Source: an uncultured beta proteobacterium
GTDB lineage: Bacteria; Pseudomonadota; Gammaproteobacteria; Burkholderiales; Burkholderiaceae_C
Reading direction: 5' to 3'
Length of the DNA stretch: 57,958 nucleotides
NCBI GenBank assembly: GCA_903920695.1
Contig: CAIXNB010000113.1
Coordinates: 1-57,958, forward strand
Part shown: positions 16,638 to 25,002 of the stretch, piece by piece
Layout: every line of letters starts with the position of its first letter
How positions within the stretch are numbered: the first letter of the stretch is position 1
The notes under the pieces: generated by a model
What the model saw: the letters and a program-made list of their open reading frames with translations, nothing else
Database searches by the model: none
What the model was told of the DNA's origin: nothing
Program-made: the position numbers and the translations under genes

Positions 16638-16679
16638 ATTTTCCCTGTGCGGTGGTGTAAATAGGTTGTTCTAGATCAA
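16638..16679 (-). promoter_or_regulatory. FNR/Anr-like class II promoter of decaheme gene 16570
   Basis: TTGTTCTAGATCAA at 16666-16679 (identical to 4363-4376) is followed on the minus strand, after 22 bp, by GAAAAT (16638-16643), four of six matches to a -10. Box centre to start codon is 102.5 bp, exactly as for the 13197 gene. Confidence 0.62.
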
Positions 16680-16813
16680 GTTCGGCACAGTTAAGGCGCT
16701 GAAAAAGATGGTTTTACATGGACATAAGAAATAGCCATCGAAAGGATTGGCAACTTCGCGGGCTATTGGACTTGGGGGTGGGCGGTACCGTAGCGGCTGC
16801 AGCGTTGGCACGC

Positions 16814-16952
16814 CGGCATTTGGTAGTTGTAGCTCACGCCGATGAAATTGGCGTTCTGGTTCGCTTGCTGTGTCACCGTGGTGTCGTCCGAGTACATAAA
16901 TGGCCAGGCCCAGTCGTTGATCCCCTTGCGTTGGTGGATCAGACCAACGCAA
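16814..16952 (-). pseudogene. 3' remnant of a second MtrB/PioB-like porin gene
   Basis: On the minus strand this encodes VGLIHQRKGINDWAWPF followed by YSDDTTVTQQANQNANFIGV, nearly the same as the last 45 residues of the intact MtrB-like protein ending at 17870. The nucleotide match is also clear (for example the shared stretch around GCTCACGCCGATGAAA). The stop is lost and nothing 5' of residue about -45 remains. It abuts the broken HipA-like gene, so a duplicated mtrB was probably destroyed by rearrangement here. Confidence 0.85.
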
Positions 16953-16954
16953 CA

Positions 16955-17731
16955 TCAGCTTATGCAGGACCGCTGCGTTGTCGGCGCAGATGGCCCGAAA
17001 ACCGGCGCTGATACGTTGGTCGGCCGTGGCCACCTGCCAGAACGCGATGGCCGCGCTTGCCGCACCGATGCCCAGGTGCGTTGGCCGCGTAAGGCTGGAC
17101 AGGTGCTCACACACCAGCAGGTTGGCCCAGCGCTGCGTGTCGGCAGAGTCGTTGGAGCCAGAAAACTTGACGATCACATGCTGAACCCGTGCGTCGCTGA
17201 ATTGGCGCATGGCTGTGAACTTTGGGAACTCATCGCCGGCTGAGGAACCCACGACGCCCTGGGCCATGGTGGTCTCGGCCAAGCTGGCGTAGACCTGCTC
17301 CACCGTGTGCTCTGGCACCGGCGCATCGCCGCGGCCTAAGCGGGCATCCTGCAGCCGCGCTAGCCATTGACGGCAAGCTGGCGCGCCAACGATAAGGTTG
17401 CCCGGCAGGTCGACACCCAGCAGCGACATCGCATGCAGTGCATAGTCATCGGACCAGGCTGTTGGGTCCACAGGAACCAGCAGCATTTCGGCGTGCTGGC
17501 GTGCGAAGTTGCGGCCGAGGAAACTTTGCGGTCGCATGTTGTTGAGTGGATAGAGTAGGCCGTCGAACCAGCCCGCCTCCATGTCCTGATCCAGCGGCCA
17601 GTCGAAGTCTGCGAGGAACTCGGCGGCGCAGCCTTCCGCGTAGGTCAGCTCCAGCCGAGCGATTTGAGGAGTTCGTCCGCCTGCAGGCGCCCGTGTAGGC
17701 GCAAGGCGGTGAGAATGTCTGGTGTCACCAT
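16955..17731 (-). pseudogene. Broken HipA-family (YjjJ-like) kinase gene
   Basis: Starts at ATG 17729-17731 with a helix-turn-helix-like MVTPDILTALRLHGRLQADE segment, stops at 17645, then resumes in another frame with FDGLLYPLNNMRPQSFLGR and, later, VIVKFSGSND and RWANLLVCEHL, motifs of the N-terminal and kinase-core regions of HipA-like proteins. The link between HTH and core is deleted and the C-terminal catalytic half (including the Asp motifs) is missing. An open frame of 303 residues remains from 17582 to 16671 but runs out of frame through the mtrB remnant, so it cannot be a functional kinase. Intact relatives are about 440 residues. It lies between mtrB and the 16570 decaheme gene as an insertion scar. 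Confidence 0.72.
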
Positions 17732-17814
17732 GAAACGATTAACCGAACCGTTAAAGACGCGTTTCGCGCAAGGTGATGAAACGATGCGCGAAACGATTAC
17801 AACGCCATTGGCAA

Positions 17815-17851
17815 AAGTAAAAAGCCGCATCTCCGTGTGGAGATGCGGCTT
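17815..17851 (-). terminator. Terminator of the mtr operon
   Basis: AAGCCGCATCTCC at 17822-17834 pairs perfectly with GGAGATGCGGCTT at 17839-17851, loop GTGT, followed on the minus strand by TTTTTACTTTT. It lies 18 bp after the mtrB stop. Confidence 0.9.
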
Positions 17852-17869
17852 GCGAATTAGTCTTGACGT

Positions 17870-20032
17870 TTAGGGCAACTGGTAGCTGTAGCTCACGCCG
17901 ATGAAACTGACATTCTGGTTTGGCTGTTGCGTCACCGTGGTGCCGTCCGAGTAGGCAAAGGGCCAGGCCCAGTCGTTGATGCTGTTGCGCTGGTGGATCA
18001 GATCAACGCGCACCGACGAGGTCTTGTCCAGCGCGTACTTGCCGTACAGTTTGAGTGCGGTCTGGCGGTACACGATGTCTGGCAGGCCGCCGGTCGTGGC
18101 CAGCAGCATGGCACTGTAGGCGTCGGCACTGGCGTCAAGCCCTTGGGTAAAGACGCTTCTGTCATTAACAAAGAGCAGGTTGCCGCCGAGTTCAAGCTTG
18201 GCGTTGGCCTTGCCGGTGAAACCGACGCTGGCGTTGAGGCTGGTGTCATTGAAGGCCATCAGGTAGCCCGCTGGAAGGGCCTGATTCACAGTTTGCTGAC
18301 CACGCGACAGGTAGCCATTGAAGCCCCAGTTGTCGGATACGGTATAGGTCCAGTCAACGCTGAACAGATTCATGCCGCTGTCCTGCAGGCCGTAGGCCGT
18401 GGGCACGCTGAACTGGTCCTTGCCGCCTTCAGCGTTGAATTGCAGCGTCAGTTCCTCGCTGGCTTGCCAGTCGGCAAAGAGCTTGACCTTGTTGCGCTTG
18501 CGGTCAGCCAGTGTTGGCGGCAGGATCGCAGTCGTTGGCAGGCCCAGTATCGGATTGGTCGGGTCGGTAACTTCGGTTACGCCCAGGCCATTGTTGTCCC
18601 GCAGCCAGTTTGAGCCGGTGCGCCGGCTGCTGGAGACGGTCACTGCGCCGCTGGCGTTGTCGGCCAGGCGCCGCCGCACTTCGGCGCGAACACCGGTCTC
18701 TGTCGTTTCTTGCCGCAGGGCGCTGACACCGGCAATGGCGCTGGTGGCGTTGAAGACACCGCGGTCAATGGCCTCATAGTCGGCGCCAAGCGTGCCGCGA
18801 TAGACGCTGTCAAACTGCCAACTGGCTTGCAGCTTGCCCTTGTTCTTGCGGTTCGGGAAAGTCTGGTTGGTGTAAAGCAGAGGCCCTTCGGCGTTGTAGT
18901 ACGCAGTCGGTGTGTTGTCCTGCTTGTTCTCGTAGCGCCAGTCGGCCAGTAGCGAGAGTTGGTGCATCGGGCGCGATGTCAGGCTGAGCTTGGCCAGATT
19001 GGTGGCCACCTCGCCGCCCAGGTTCGTAACACCGGTTGGCGCGCCGGTCAACCCGGCGCTCAAGAAGTTAAGGCTTTGCGTGGCAATGGCACGGGCAATC
19101 TTGAAGGTCGCTCGCGTGCTGGGGGCCAGGTCGTAGCTGCCGCTCAGATCGAACTGGTGTGCCTGGTTGTCCGGCGCCAGCGCCAGCGGCTGATTGAGAA
19201 TGCCAATTAGCCCAGCGTTGGGTACAAGGCTATTGATGTTTAGACTGCCGGGTACGTTCGGGTTGAGCGTGGTGTTGTTGTTGCGGTAGAACGAGCCGTA
19301 ATAGCCCAGGCTGAAGCGCAGACCCGCTGTGGCGTAATTGACGCGGGCTTCGACCTGGCTGGTGCTGGCATTGATCGGCTCGGGCAGCATCAGCAGTGCC
19401 CAGCCGGTGTTGCTGCCACATTCCGTCAGCGCAATCACGGACGGGCAGTTCATGCCAACGCCAAAGAAGCGTGAGCCTTCTTTCTTCTCGGTCTTGAGGT
19501 CCAGTGCTAACTGCCATGCCGGGCTGATGATCTTGGTCAGACCCAGACCCAGACTGGTGCGTTTGGTCTGCAGTGCCAGGTCATTGCCCGTGCCTTCTGC
19601 AATCGGCACGACCTGCGGCGTGGTGGAGCCGGCGCCGACCAGTCCGGTGTTGATGGTCCTGGGGTCGTAGCGAACCAGCTCGCCATAGTTGGCGTTGAGC
19701 TTCCAACTGCCAGGATCTTTCCAGACCAGACCAAGTTCGCGCGTGTGGCCCAGCAGGTCTGATCCTTTGATGTCGAGCCATTTGCTGGCATCCTGATCGC
19801 GCAGGCTGTAGTCAATGCCCAGAATCCCGACTGCATTGCGATCTGCTCCCAGACCGTTGTACTGGCCAAACAGCGCACGGTCAGCGCTGCTGCCGCTGAC
19901 GGCACCTGCGCCGACGCTGATGATCGTTTGCGCACCCGCGCTCTGCGCCAGTGCTGTCAAGCAGACGGCAGTTGCCGCCACGGCCACTGCGCTGCGCCGA
20001 AAGTGAAATGAAAAAACCGATGTGCTCATCAT
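17870..20032 (-). CDS. mtrB: MtrB/PioB-family outer-membrane beta-barrel of the electron conduit
   Basis: 720 residues with a signal peptide ending SAGAQ, then about 26 alternating beta strands as in MtrB/PioB/MtoB proteins (MtrB of Shewanella is about 700 residues). The barrel encloses the MtrA-type decaheme cytochrome and lets electrons cross the outer membrane. The N-terminal motif FGQYNGLG fits the family. The CXXC motif present near the N-terminus of Shewanella MtrB is absent, as in PioB-like members. GGAG lies before a double ATG (20032 or 20029). It is 13 bp after mtrA, and last in the operon before a strong terminator. A 3' duplicate remnant lies at 16814-16952. Confidence 0.95.
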   Translation of the reverse strand: MMSTSVFSFHFRRSAVAVAATAVCLTALAQSAGAQTIISVGAGAVSGSSADRALFGQYNGLGADRNAVGILGIDYSLRDQDASKWLDIKGSDLLGHTRELGLVWKDPGSWKLNANYGELVRYDPRTINTGLVGAGSTTPQVVPIAEGTGNDLALQTKRTSLGLGLTKIISPAWQLALDLKTEKKEGSRFFGVGMNCPSVIALTECGSNTGWALLMLPEPINASTSQVEARVNYATAGLRFSLGYYGSFYRNNNTTLNPNVPGSLNINSLVPNAGLIGILNQPLALAPDNQAHQFDLSGSYDLAPSTRATFKIARAIATQSLNFLSAGLTGAPTGVTNLGGEVATNLAKLSLTSRPMHQLSLLADWRYENKQDNTPTAYYNAEGPLLYTNQTFPNRKNKGKLQASWQFDSVYRGTLGADYEAIDRGVFNATSAIAGVSALRQETTETGVRAEVRRRLADNASGAVTVSSSRRTGSNWLRDNNGLGVTEVTDPTNPILGLPTTAILPPTLADRKRNKVKLFADWQASEELTLQFNAEGGKDQFSVPTAYGLQDSGMNLFSVDWTYTVSDNWGFNGYLSRGQQTVNQALPAGYLMAFNDTSLNASVGFTGKANAKLELGGNLLFVNDRSVFTQGLDASADAYSAMLLATTGGLPDIVYRQTALKLYGKYALDKTSSVRVDLIHQRNSINDWAWPFAYSDGTTVTQQPNQNVSFIGVSYSYQLP

Positions 20033-20045
20033 TTTTCTCCGTGCC

Positions 20046-20975
20046 TCAGCGCATGAATAGCGGTAACGTCGAATTGGTGCTCGACGGATTGTTGGAGCCG
20101 TGAATCTGCGTGTGGCAGTTCAGGCAGCTGCGGCCTTGCCAGAGATTGTTGGTGTTCTTGCCACTTGTGCCGACCGCCGGCACGCCGATGGCGCCAACCT
20201 TGCCGGTTGCGTGCGGCGTGTGGCACTGCTGGCAGAGAAGCGGGGGACGCATTTTGAGCATGGGCGACACCACGCTGCCGTGCACCGTGTGGCAATTGCT
20301 GCAATCTTCGGTAACCGGATCATGTTGGTGCACGAACGGACCGCGTTTTTCAGCGTGGCAGGTGTAGCAGGTGTCGTTGACGCTGTCACGCTTGAGCAGT
20401 TTCGGACCGGCCGAGCCATGCGGGTTATGGCAATCAGAACAAACCATCTTGCCCTCGGGCACGGGGTGATGCGAAGGCCGGTTCATCTGGGCGCGCTGCT
20501 CCTTGTGGCAGGTGTAGCAAACCTCGGCCTGGGTTGCACGGTCGCGTACTGCGTCGTGGTTGTCGTGAATCTTGTGGCAGCTGCTGCAAGCCACATCGGC
20601 TGCGTCATGCTGGCTGCCGGTCCACAGGGCACGCTTGCTGTCATTGACGTGGCAGCTCAGGCAGGCGGCGCTGCGCTCACGCGCTGACAGCGGCGACTTT
20701 TTGGTAAACATGCGGTCCGGCTTGGGTTGCGTCGGTACGCCCGGCGGCTTTTTCGCGTGCGTCGGGCTTGCGCCGTGGCAGCTGATGCAATCGGGCACGC
20801 GTGCATCAGCGGTGAATCCGTGCGCGGTTTTACTGATGTCGGGCCGGTCGTCTTCGTCATGACAGGTCTGACACAGTTTGGCGCCTACTTCATCGGCGGC
20901 CTGGACTGACCCAAACGGTCCGAGCAAGCCGGCCAGGCACAGGCCGAAGATGGCCATTGAACTTTTGATTCGCAT
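20046..20975 (-). CDS. mtrA: MtrA/DmsE-family periplasmic decaheme cytochrome
   Basis: 309 residues from ATG 20973-20975, preceded by AAGGG at a good distance; an upstream ATG at 21017 would add a region unlike a signal peptide. Signal peptide ends GSVQA. Ten CXXCH motifs: CQTCH, CISCH, CLSCH, CSSCH, CYTCH, CSDCH, CYTCH, CSNCH, CQQCH, CLNCH, in two pentaheme repeats typical of MtrA, MtoA and DmsE (around 310-335 residues). It sits within the MtrB barrel and wires periplasmic carriers to surface cytochromes. Placed between the decaheme lipoprotein and mtrB, giving the conduit order C-A-B. Confidence 0.97.
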   Translation of the reverse strand: MRIKSSMAIFGLCLAGLLGPFGSVQAADEVGAKLCQTCHDEDDRPDISKTAHGFTADARVPDCISCHGASPTHAKKPPGVPTQPKPDRMFTKKSPLSARERSAACLSCHVNDSKRALWTGSQHDAADVACSSCHKIHDNHDAVRDRATQAEVCYTCHKEQRAQMNRPSHHPVPEGKMVCSDCHNPHGSAGPKLLKRDSVNDTCYTCHAEKRGPFVHQHDPVTEDCSNCHTVHGSVVSPMLKMRPPLLCQQCHTPHATGKVGAIGVPAVGTSGKNTNNLWQGRSCLNCHTQIHGSNNPSSTNSTLPLFMR

Positions 20976-21019
20976 CCCAAATCCCTTCAAAACAGTTACC
21001 GACGCGTGGCTGTGCATGG

Positions 21020-23581
21020 TTATTTCAGATGGTGGACGAGGTCCACACTCTTGGCGCCGCCGCTGCCATGGCAGTCGTCACACGATTCGCGCGGCACAGC
21101 AGTGACAACCGGCAGCAGGGTGCCAACATCGGCCTGTGTGCGGCTGCCATAGGTGGCGCCACCAAAATTGATGACGTGCGTCTGTGCCGTCGGGGAATCG
21201 TGGCACGAAGTGCAGGTGGCGGCCTTGGGCGATATCACCTTCCACAGTGCTGGGTCGGTCACGCCGGTGTCTTTCTTGACGACAGCACCGAGCGGACTCA
21301 GGTCACGCATGTAAGAGTTGTCGACGTGGCAGGCGTCGCAGTTGATGCTAATGCCAGTGCTGGCGCCAACCCCTGGCCAGGCGACCTCGGCAGCGTAGTT
21401 TTCAACGCTGGAGAGAAGCTTCAGAGTGCCATTGCAGGCTGCTAAGGCAAGGGCGCTGGTATTGGCCGGATTGCAGAAGTTGCCCACAACCGTGTTGCCA
21501 TGTGTAAACGGAAAAGTGCGCTTGCTGTTGCCATGGATGCCATGGATCATGCGCTTGAACTGGTAGGACTCATTGAGCGCCAGGCCATTGGTCATGATGG
21601 TGCTGGACATCCGATTCGCATCGTGGCAGACCACGCAGGCCTCGACGGTATTGCGGGCTCCGCCGTGGAAGGCATTGGGCAAGATATTGGAGCTGGAAGT
21701 GGTTCCAAGCAGTCCGTGGCAGACATTGCATTTGTCGTTGCTGACAATCACGCGGCGCGCTTGCAGCGTGCCGGAGAGCGCGAGTTCCTTGAAGGTGTGT
21801 TGGACGCCGATGTTGGCCAGCACGGTTGGCGTCACCTCGGGCCGTGGATTGGTTCCGGACATTGCAGCCAGTTGGTGTTCGACGACCTGGCCGATGCTGA
21901 TCACGCGGGCCGTGCCTTTGGCGACGGCAATCGCGCTGTCATCCGGCACGGGGATGCTGACCGTGTAGTGGTTGCTGCCGTCATTGCTGCCCTTGTAGGC
22001 GTAGGCGTTGGCGCTGCTGCCGCCGTTGTTGTAGGCCGAATATTCCGTCACGGTGTCGGTCTGGCCGACCATGTTCTGGTAGGCGAGGTAGAAGCGCAGG
22101 TTGCCGAACCTGGTGGTGTTGGCGCAGGTGATGGTGCTGCTGCCGGTGCAGTCCGACGTCACCAGGTTGTAGGTGGCGTTGCTATTGGTCGGATCGGACA
22201 GGAAATACTTGACCGTCACGCTGCGGGTCTTGTGGTCGCTCGTGTCGTTGAAGGCGACGCTTTCGATATTCATCATGTACTTGGCAGCATTGATTTGAAC
22301 CTGGTTCCAATGCACGCTTTCTGCAGAGAGGACCGAGCCGGCGCCGTGGCAACGGACGCATTGCTGGTTGCTCAGTGCCTTGGCCGGCGCGTTGGCTGCG
22401 ACCAGTGTGCCCGCGATGGGTTTGTGGCTGGTGTCCCAGTCCGAACCGCTGTTGTTGGCGTGGCAGGTCAGGCAGGCGCTCTGGCTGGGTTGGGTCTTCC
22501 AATTGTCGCCCTGTGGGGTTGCGGGATTGGCGCTCGAATGACAGACGGTGCAATTGCGCAGGTCCTGCGGGAAGCCGACGTCGGCATAGCTGTTCTTGCT
22601 GTTTTGATAGCCCCAAATGGTGTAGTCCTCACCGCCGGCAGCCAACTGGCTGTAAAGCCGCTTGCCGGCATGGATCTTGTGCACCATGGTGGCCAGCGTC
22701 AGCACGTTGCCGCTGTTCGCATCGGTGGTGCCGGGGTTGTGGCACATCACGCAGTACTGCGTATCGACGCGCCCGCCGCCGTGCAGGCCCAGTTTGTCAT
22801 GGCAACCATTGCAGGACGCGACATCGGTCATCTTGCGGATCTTGGTGGGGTCGGTGACCAGCACCGAATTGCCACTGGCATCGATTGTGAAATCAATGTA
22901 CGGATTGACCAGTACCGTGGCGCCGGCCGCATTCGTGTAGCTGAGCTGAATGGCAAGGCGATGCGTCAAGCCACGTTCAAAAACGATGCCGTGGGTGGAA
23001 TAGGGAACCTTGTTGATGGTCTCCGACCACGTCGGATTTGTCGGGTCAGATCTGAATGTGTAGGTGTAATAGCCGTCAGCGTTGTAGACCAATTGGCCCG
23101 CGAGCAAGGCTGCATCAGTCTGCTTTGGATCGGTTGTAGCTTGCCAAGCTGTGGGCAAAACTGCTTGGCCGCCTGGGCCAACGGTGCTCGTGGCAATTTC
23201 TTGTCTGGATATGTAGTTGACCCACTGATCCGGGTTGCCGTTGCTGCCGGGCACCAGTTTGGCGATTGCGACGCTGAGGTTGGCGATGGTCAGGTCAGCC
23301 TTGACGTTGCCGTCGGAGAAAACGGCAAAGTTGACCTTGGCCGGACTGCCGATGCTCACGGCCGTTATGCCTGCGCTTTGCAGCACCGTGAAGGGTGCTG
23401 CCGCGTTGGTCGCGCTGTCGTTGGCGGCCAGCTTACTGGCTGTGGCGATTGCGCTATTGGCGGCGACAACCGGAACCACAGGCGGCACCGGTGTTACCCC
23501 GTTGCCATTGCCGCCGCCGCAACCGGCGAGCGCCACCAATGTCAGAAAGCCTGTGCTCCATCGAGCCAATGAATGTTTCAT
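21020..23581 (-). CDS. OmcA/MtrC-family decaheme outer-membrane lipoprotein
   Basis: 853 residues from ATG 23579-23581 (GGAGAAG upstream; the longer in-frame extension lacks a signal). Lipobox LAGC around residue 20 is followed by a Pro/Val-rich linker, not the collagen-like triplets of its two paralogues. Ten CXXCH motifs: CNGCH at residue 257, CVMCH, CTVCH, CLTCH, CVRCH, then CNVCH, CVVCH, CDACH, CTSCH and CDDCH at 834. Extra Cys pairs between the heme groups (SDC...TCAN, NFC...AAC) could form disulfides. Operon position directly before mtrA and mtrB makes this the most likely MtrC-equivalent terminal cytochrome of the conduit, with the other two as alternatives. Confidence 0.95.
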   Translation of the reverse strand: MKHSLARWSTGFLTLVALAGCGGGNGNGVTPVPPVVPVVAANSAIATASKLAANDSATNAAAPFTVLQSAGITAVSIGSPAKVNFAVFSDGNVKADLTIANLSVAIAKLVPGSNGNPDQWVNYISRQEIATSTVGPGGQAVLPTAWQATTDPKQTDAALLAGQLVYNADGYYTYTFRSDPTNPTWSETINKVPYSTHGIVFERGLTHRLAIQLSYTNAAGATVLVNPYIDFTIDASGNSVLVTDPTKIRKMTDVASCNGCHDKLGLHGGGRVDTQYCVMCHNPGTTDANSGNVLTLATMVHKIHAGKRLYSQLAAGGEDYTIWGYQNSKNSYADVGFPQDLRNCTVCHSSANPATPQGDNWKTQPSQSACLTCHANNSGSDWDTSHKPIAGTLVAANAPAKALSNQQCVRCHGAGSVLSAESVHWNQVQINAAKYMMNIESVAFNDTSDHKTRSVTVKYFLSDPTNSNATYNLVTSDCTGSSTITCANTTRFGNLRFYLAYQNMVGQTDTVTEYSAYNNGGSSANAYAYKGSNDGSNHYTVSIPVPDDSAIAVAKGTARVISIGQVVEHQLAAMSGTNPRPEVTPTVLANIGVQHTFKELALSGTLQARRVIVSNDKCNVCHGLLGTTSSSNILPNAFHGGARNTVEACVVCHDANRMSSTIMTNGLALNESYQFKRMIHGIHGNSKRTFPFTHGNTVVGNFCNPANTSALALAACNGTLKLLSSVENYAAEVAWPGVGASTGISINCDACHVDNSYMRDLSPLGAVVKKDTGVTDPALWKVISPKAATCTSCHDSPTAQTHVINFGGATYGSRTQADVGTLLPVVTAVPRESCDDCHGSGGAKSVDLVHHLK

Positions 23582-23714
23582 TTCTTCTCCGTCGTCTTTT
23601 CTTGGTTGAACGACATGCCAGGAACGGCCCAAAGCCATTCGCGCAACACCGTTACCTTTGCAGTTCAATCCTGATTTCTTGAATCACCACGCGCTCAATG
23701 GAACAAGTCAGTTA

Positions 23715-24053
23715 TTACTGCGCAAGAATCCAGTCGGCAATGTTCTTCAGCGCAGCCTGATCTTTGGTGTCGATGACCTTGTGATCTTCTTGCGAGCCGT
23801 CGTCCAGTTTGACCTTGGGGCCGGTCGTGATGGCCTTGATGATGCTGGCTTGTGCGTCCGCTTTGCCCTTGTAGTTGGCGGCAACCTTCTTCAGGGCCGG
23901 ACCCTTCTTGGCCTTGTCGACCGAGTGGCATTTGCTGCAATCGTTCTTCTTGAACAGCGCTGCCGCTGCATCGGCGTCCACGGCCATGGCGCTGGTGGAT
24001 GAGACGGCGAGTACAGCCATGGCGACGGGGACCAGAATTTGTGCGAATTTCAT
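23715..24053 (-). CDS. Small monoheme class I cytochrome c heading the mtr operon
   Basis: 112 residues; signal peptide ends STSAMA, then CSKCH and VDKAKKGPAL, the class I c551/552-like pattern. The region where the sixth-ligand Met is expected reads TTGPKVKLDDGSQEDHKV and contains no Met, so His in EDHK may serve instead (inference). AAAGG lies upstream of ATG. It is followed after 133 bp by the decaheme lipoprotein gene, and a perfect FNR box lies about 136 bp upstream of its start, so it probably leads the mtr transcription unit. Role: periplasmic donor or acceptor for MtrA. Confidence 0.92.
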   Translation of the reverse strand: MKFAQILVPVAMAVLAVSSTSAMAVDADAAAALFKKNDCSKCHSVDKAKKGPALKKVAANYKGKADAQASIIKAITTGPKVKLDDGSQEDHKVIDTKDQAALKNIADWILAQ

Positions 24054-24182
24054 GTCAAAGCCTTTCAGTTTGTGGTTCGATTGGTCAAAAAAATACCCGG
24101 GACTTTCCCAAGATAGACCTGGGCGCTAGGATAAACGGCTATCTCTTACTGGATTGCTGAAATTCAATCGTATCGTTTCTGA

Positions 24183-24196
24183 TTGATTTATATCAA
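24183..24196 (-). promoter_or_regulatory. Perfect FNR/Anr box upstream of the mtr operon
   Basis: TTGATTTATATCAA matches the FNR/Anr consensus TTGAT-N4-ATCAA at every defined base. Its centre is 136 bp before the start of the small cytochrome. No convincing -10 stands at class II spacing; a TACGAT at 24167-24172 is closer, so the mode of action is unclear. Confidence 0.65.
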
Positions 24197-24330
24197 ACGA
24201 TTTGTTGTGGTTTTCGCTCGGGGTGTTGTGTTTTTGCCAGTGTTGCAATGGGGTCGCAAGAAGGTCTTGCGCTTTGGCGCTTAACAGGCTATTCGGTAGT
24301 CATCCCGTGTTCTCCGGGACTGTATACGGG

Positions 24331-25002
24331 CTATGGCCGTCCCAGTTCCTGCAGCCATTGGTCCAGCTCCTGTAGCGCCGCGTCGGTGGCCGCGCTCAGG
24401 GCGCGCGCAGCGCCCGGGGCATCGGCGCTGGCTGCGTTGCGCTGAACAGTGAAGCTGCGCTGCGCCACCAAGGGCGTAGCGCGGGCGTCGATTTGGACCA
24501 CGGTGGCGCGCAGTCGCAGCAGGCCGACGCTGTCGCCGGGTGCCATGAAGAGTTGGCTGAATTCTTCGAGTTCGATCCGCAATGCGAGCGGTCGCTGTCG
24601 CGCGGGCGTTTCGGAAGCTATGGTTTCATCGCCGGGCCTGAGCACGGTATGGCGCTGGCCCAGGGTGTCGCGCAGCCGTTGGCCCAGCAACTGGGTCGGC
24701 GTCATGCTCCAGCGCGCCAGCGCATAGGGCCGCAGTTGCTGGCTGTCGGTGTAGGCCAGGCGGTACAGCATGGCCGTACCGTCGAGCGCCGGATTGGCCT
24801 CGACCATTTCGAGCACCAGGGCGGGCAGCCTGGCGTCAGTGCGGCTGGCGGCAGTATTCAGGGGGCCGGGGCCAAAGTCGTAAACCGCTGGGCGTGCGCC
24901 CGGGGCTGGCATGGCGCAGCCGCTCAGCAGCAAGGCAATGCAAATGCCGCCCGCGCCGAGGCGAGTGGCGCGTCGAGCGACGGATGTCAGGGGCTTGTTC
25001 AT
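24331..25002 (-). CDS. ABC-transport auxiliary lipoprotein (PqiC-like) of an Mla-type system
   Basis: 223 residues with a lipobox (LLSGC at about residue 29) and the YDFGPGP motif that begins the periplasmic domain of PqiC/ABC auxiliary lipoproteins. These bind the MCE partner and sit in the outer membrane, helping lipid transfer across the periplasm. It overlaps the MCE gene by four bases (ATGA), and is last in a four-gene operon. The sequence is Ala/Gln/Arg-rich with a long C-terminal helix, as is usual for the family. Confidence 0.9.
   Translation of the reverse strand: MNKPLTSVARRATRLGAGGICIALLLSGCAMPAPGARPAVYDFGPGPLNTAASRTDARLPALVLEMVEANPALDGTAMLYRLAYTDSQQLRPYALARWSMTPTQLLGQRLRDTLGQRHTVLRPGDETIASETPARQRPLALRIELEEFSQLFMAPGDSVGLLRLRATVVQIDARATPLVAQRSFTVQRNAASADAPGAARALSAATDAALQELDQWLQELGRP

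Noticed and set aside
16671..17582. 303-codon open frame as a complete gene
   Set aside because: Its first part is a HipA-like core, but the end reads the mtrB remnant out of frame, so the protein is a chance fusion.
21500..23572. 690-codon open frame on the plus strand
   Set aside because: It lies fully antisense to the decaheme gene at 21020-23581, whose ten CXXCH motifs prove the coding strand. High GC makes such antisense frames common.
24297..24325. Possible terminator after the PqiC-like gene
   Set aside because: Only a five-base stem and no T run.
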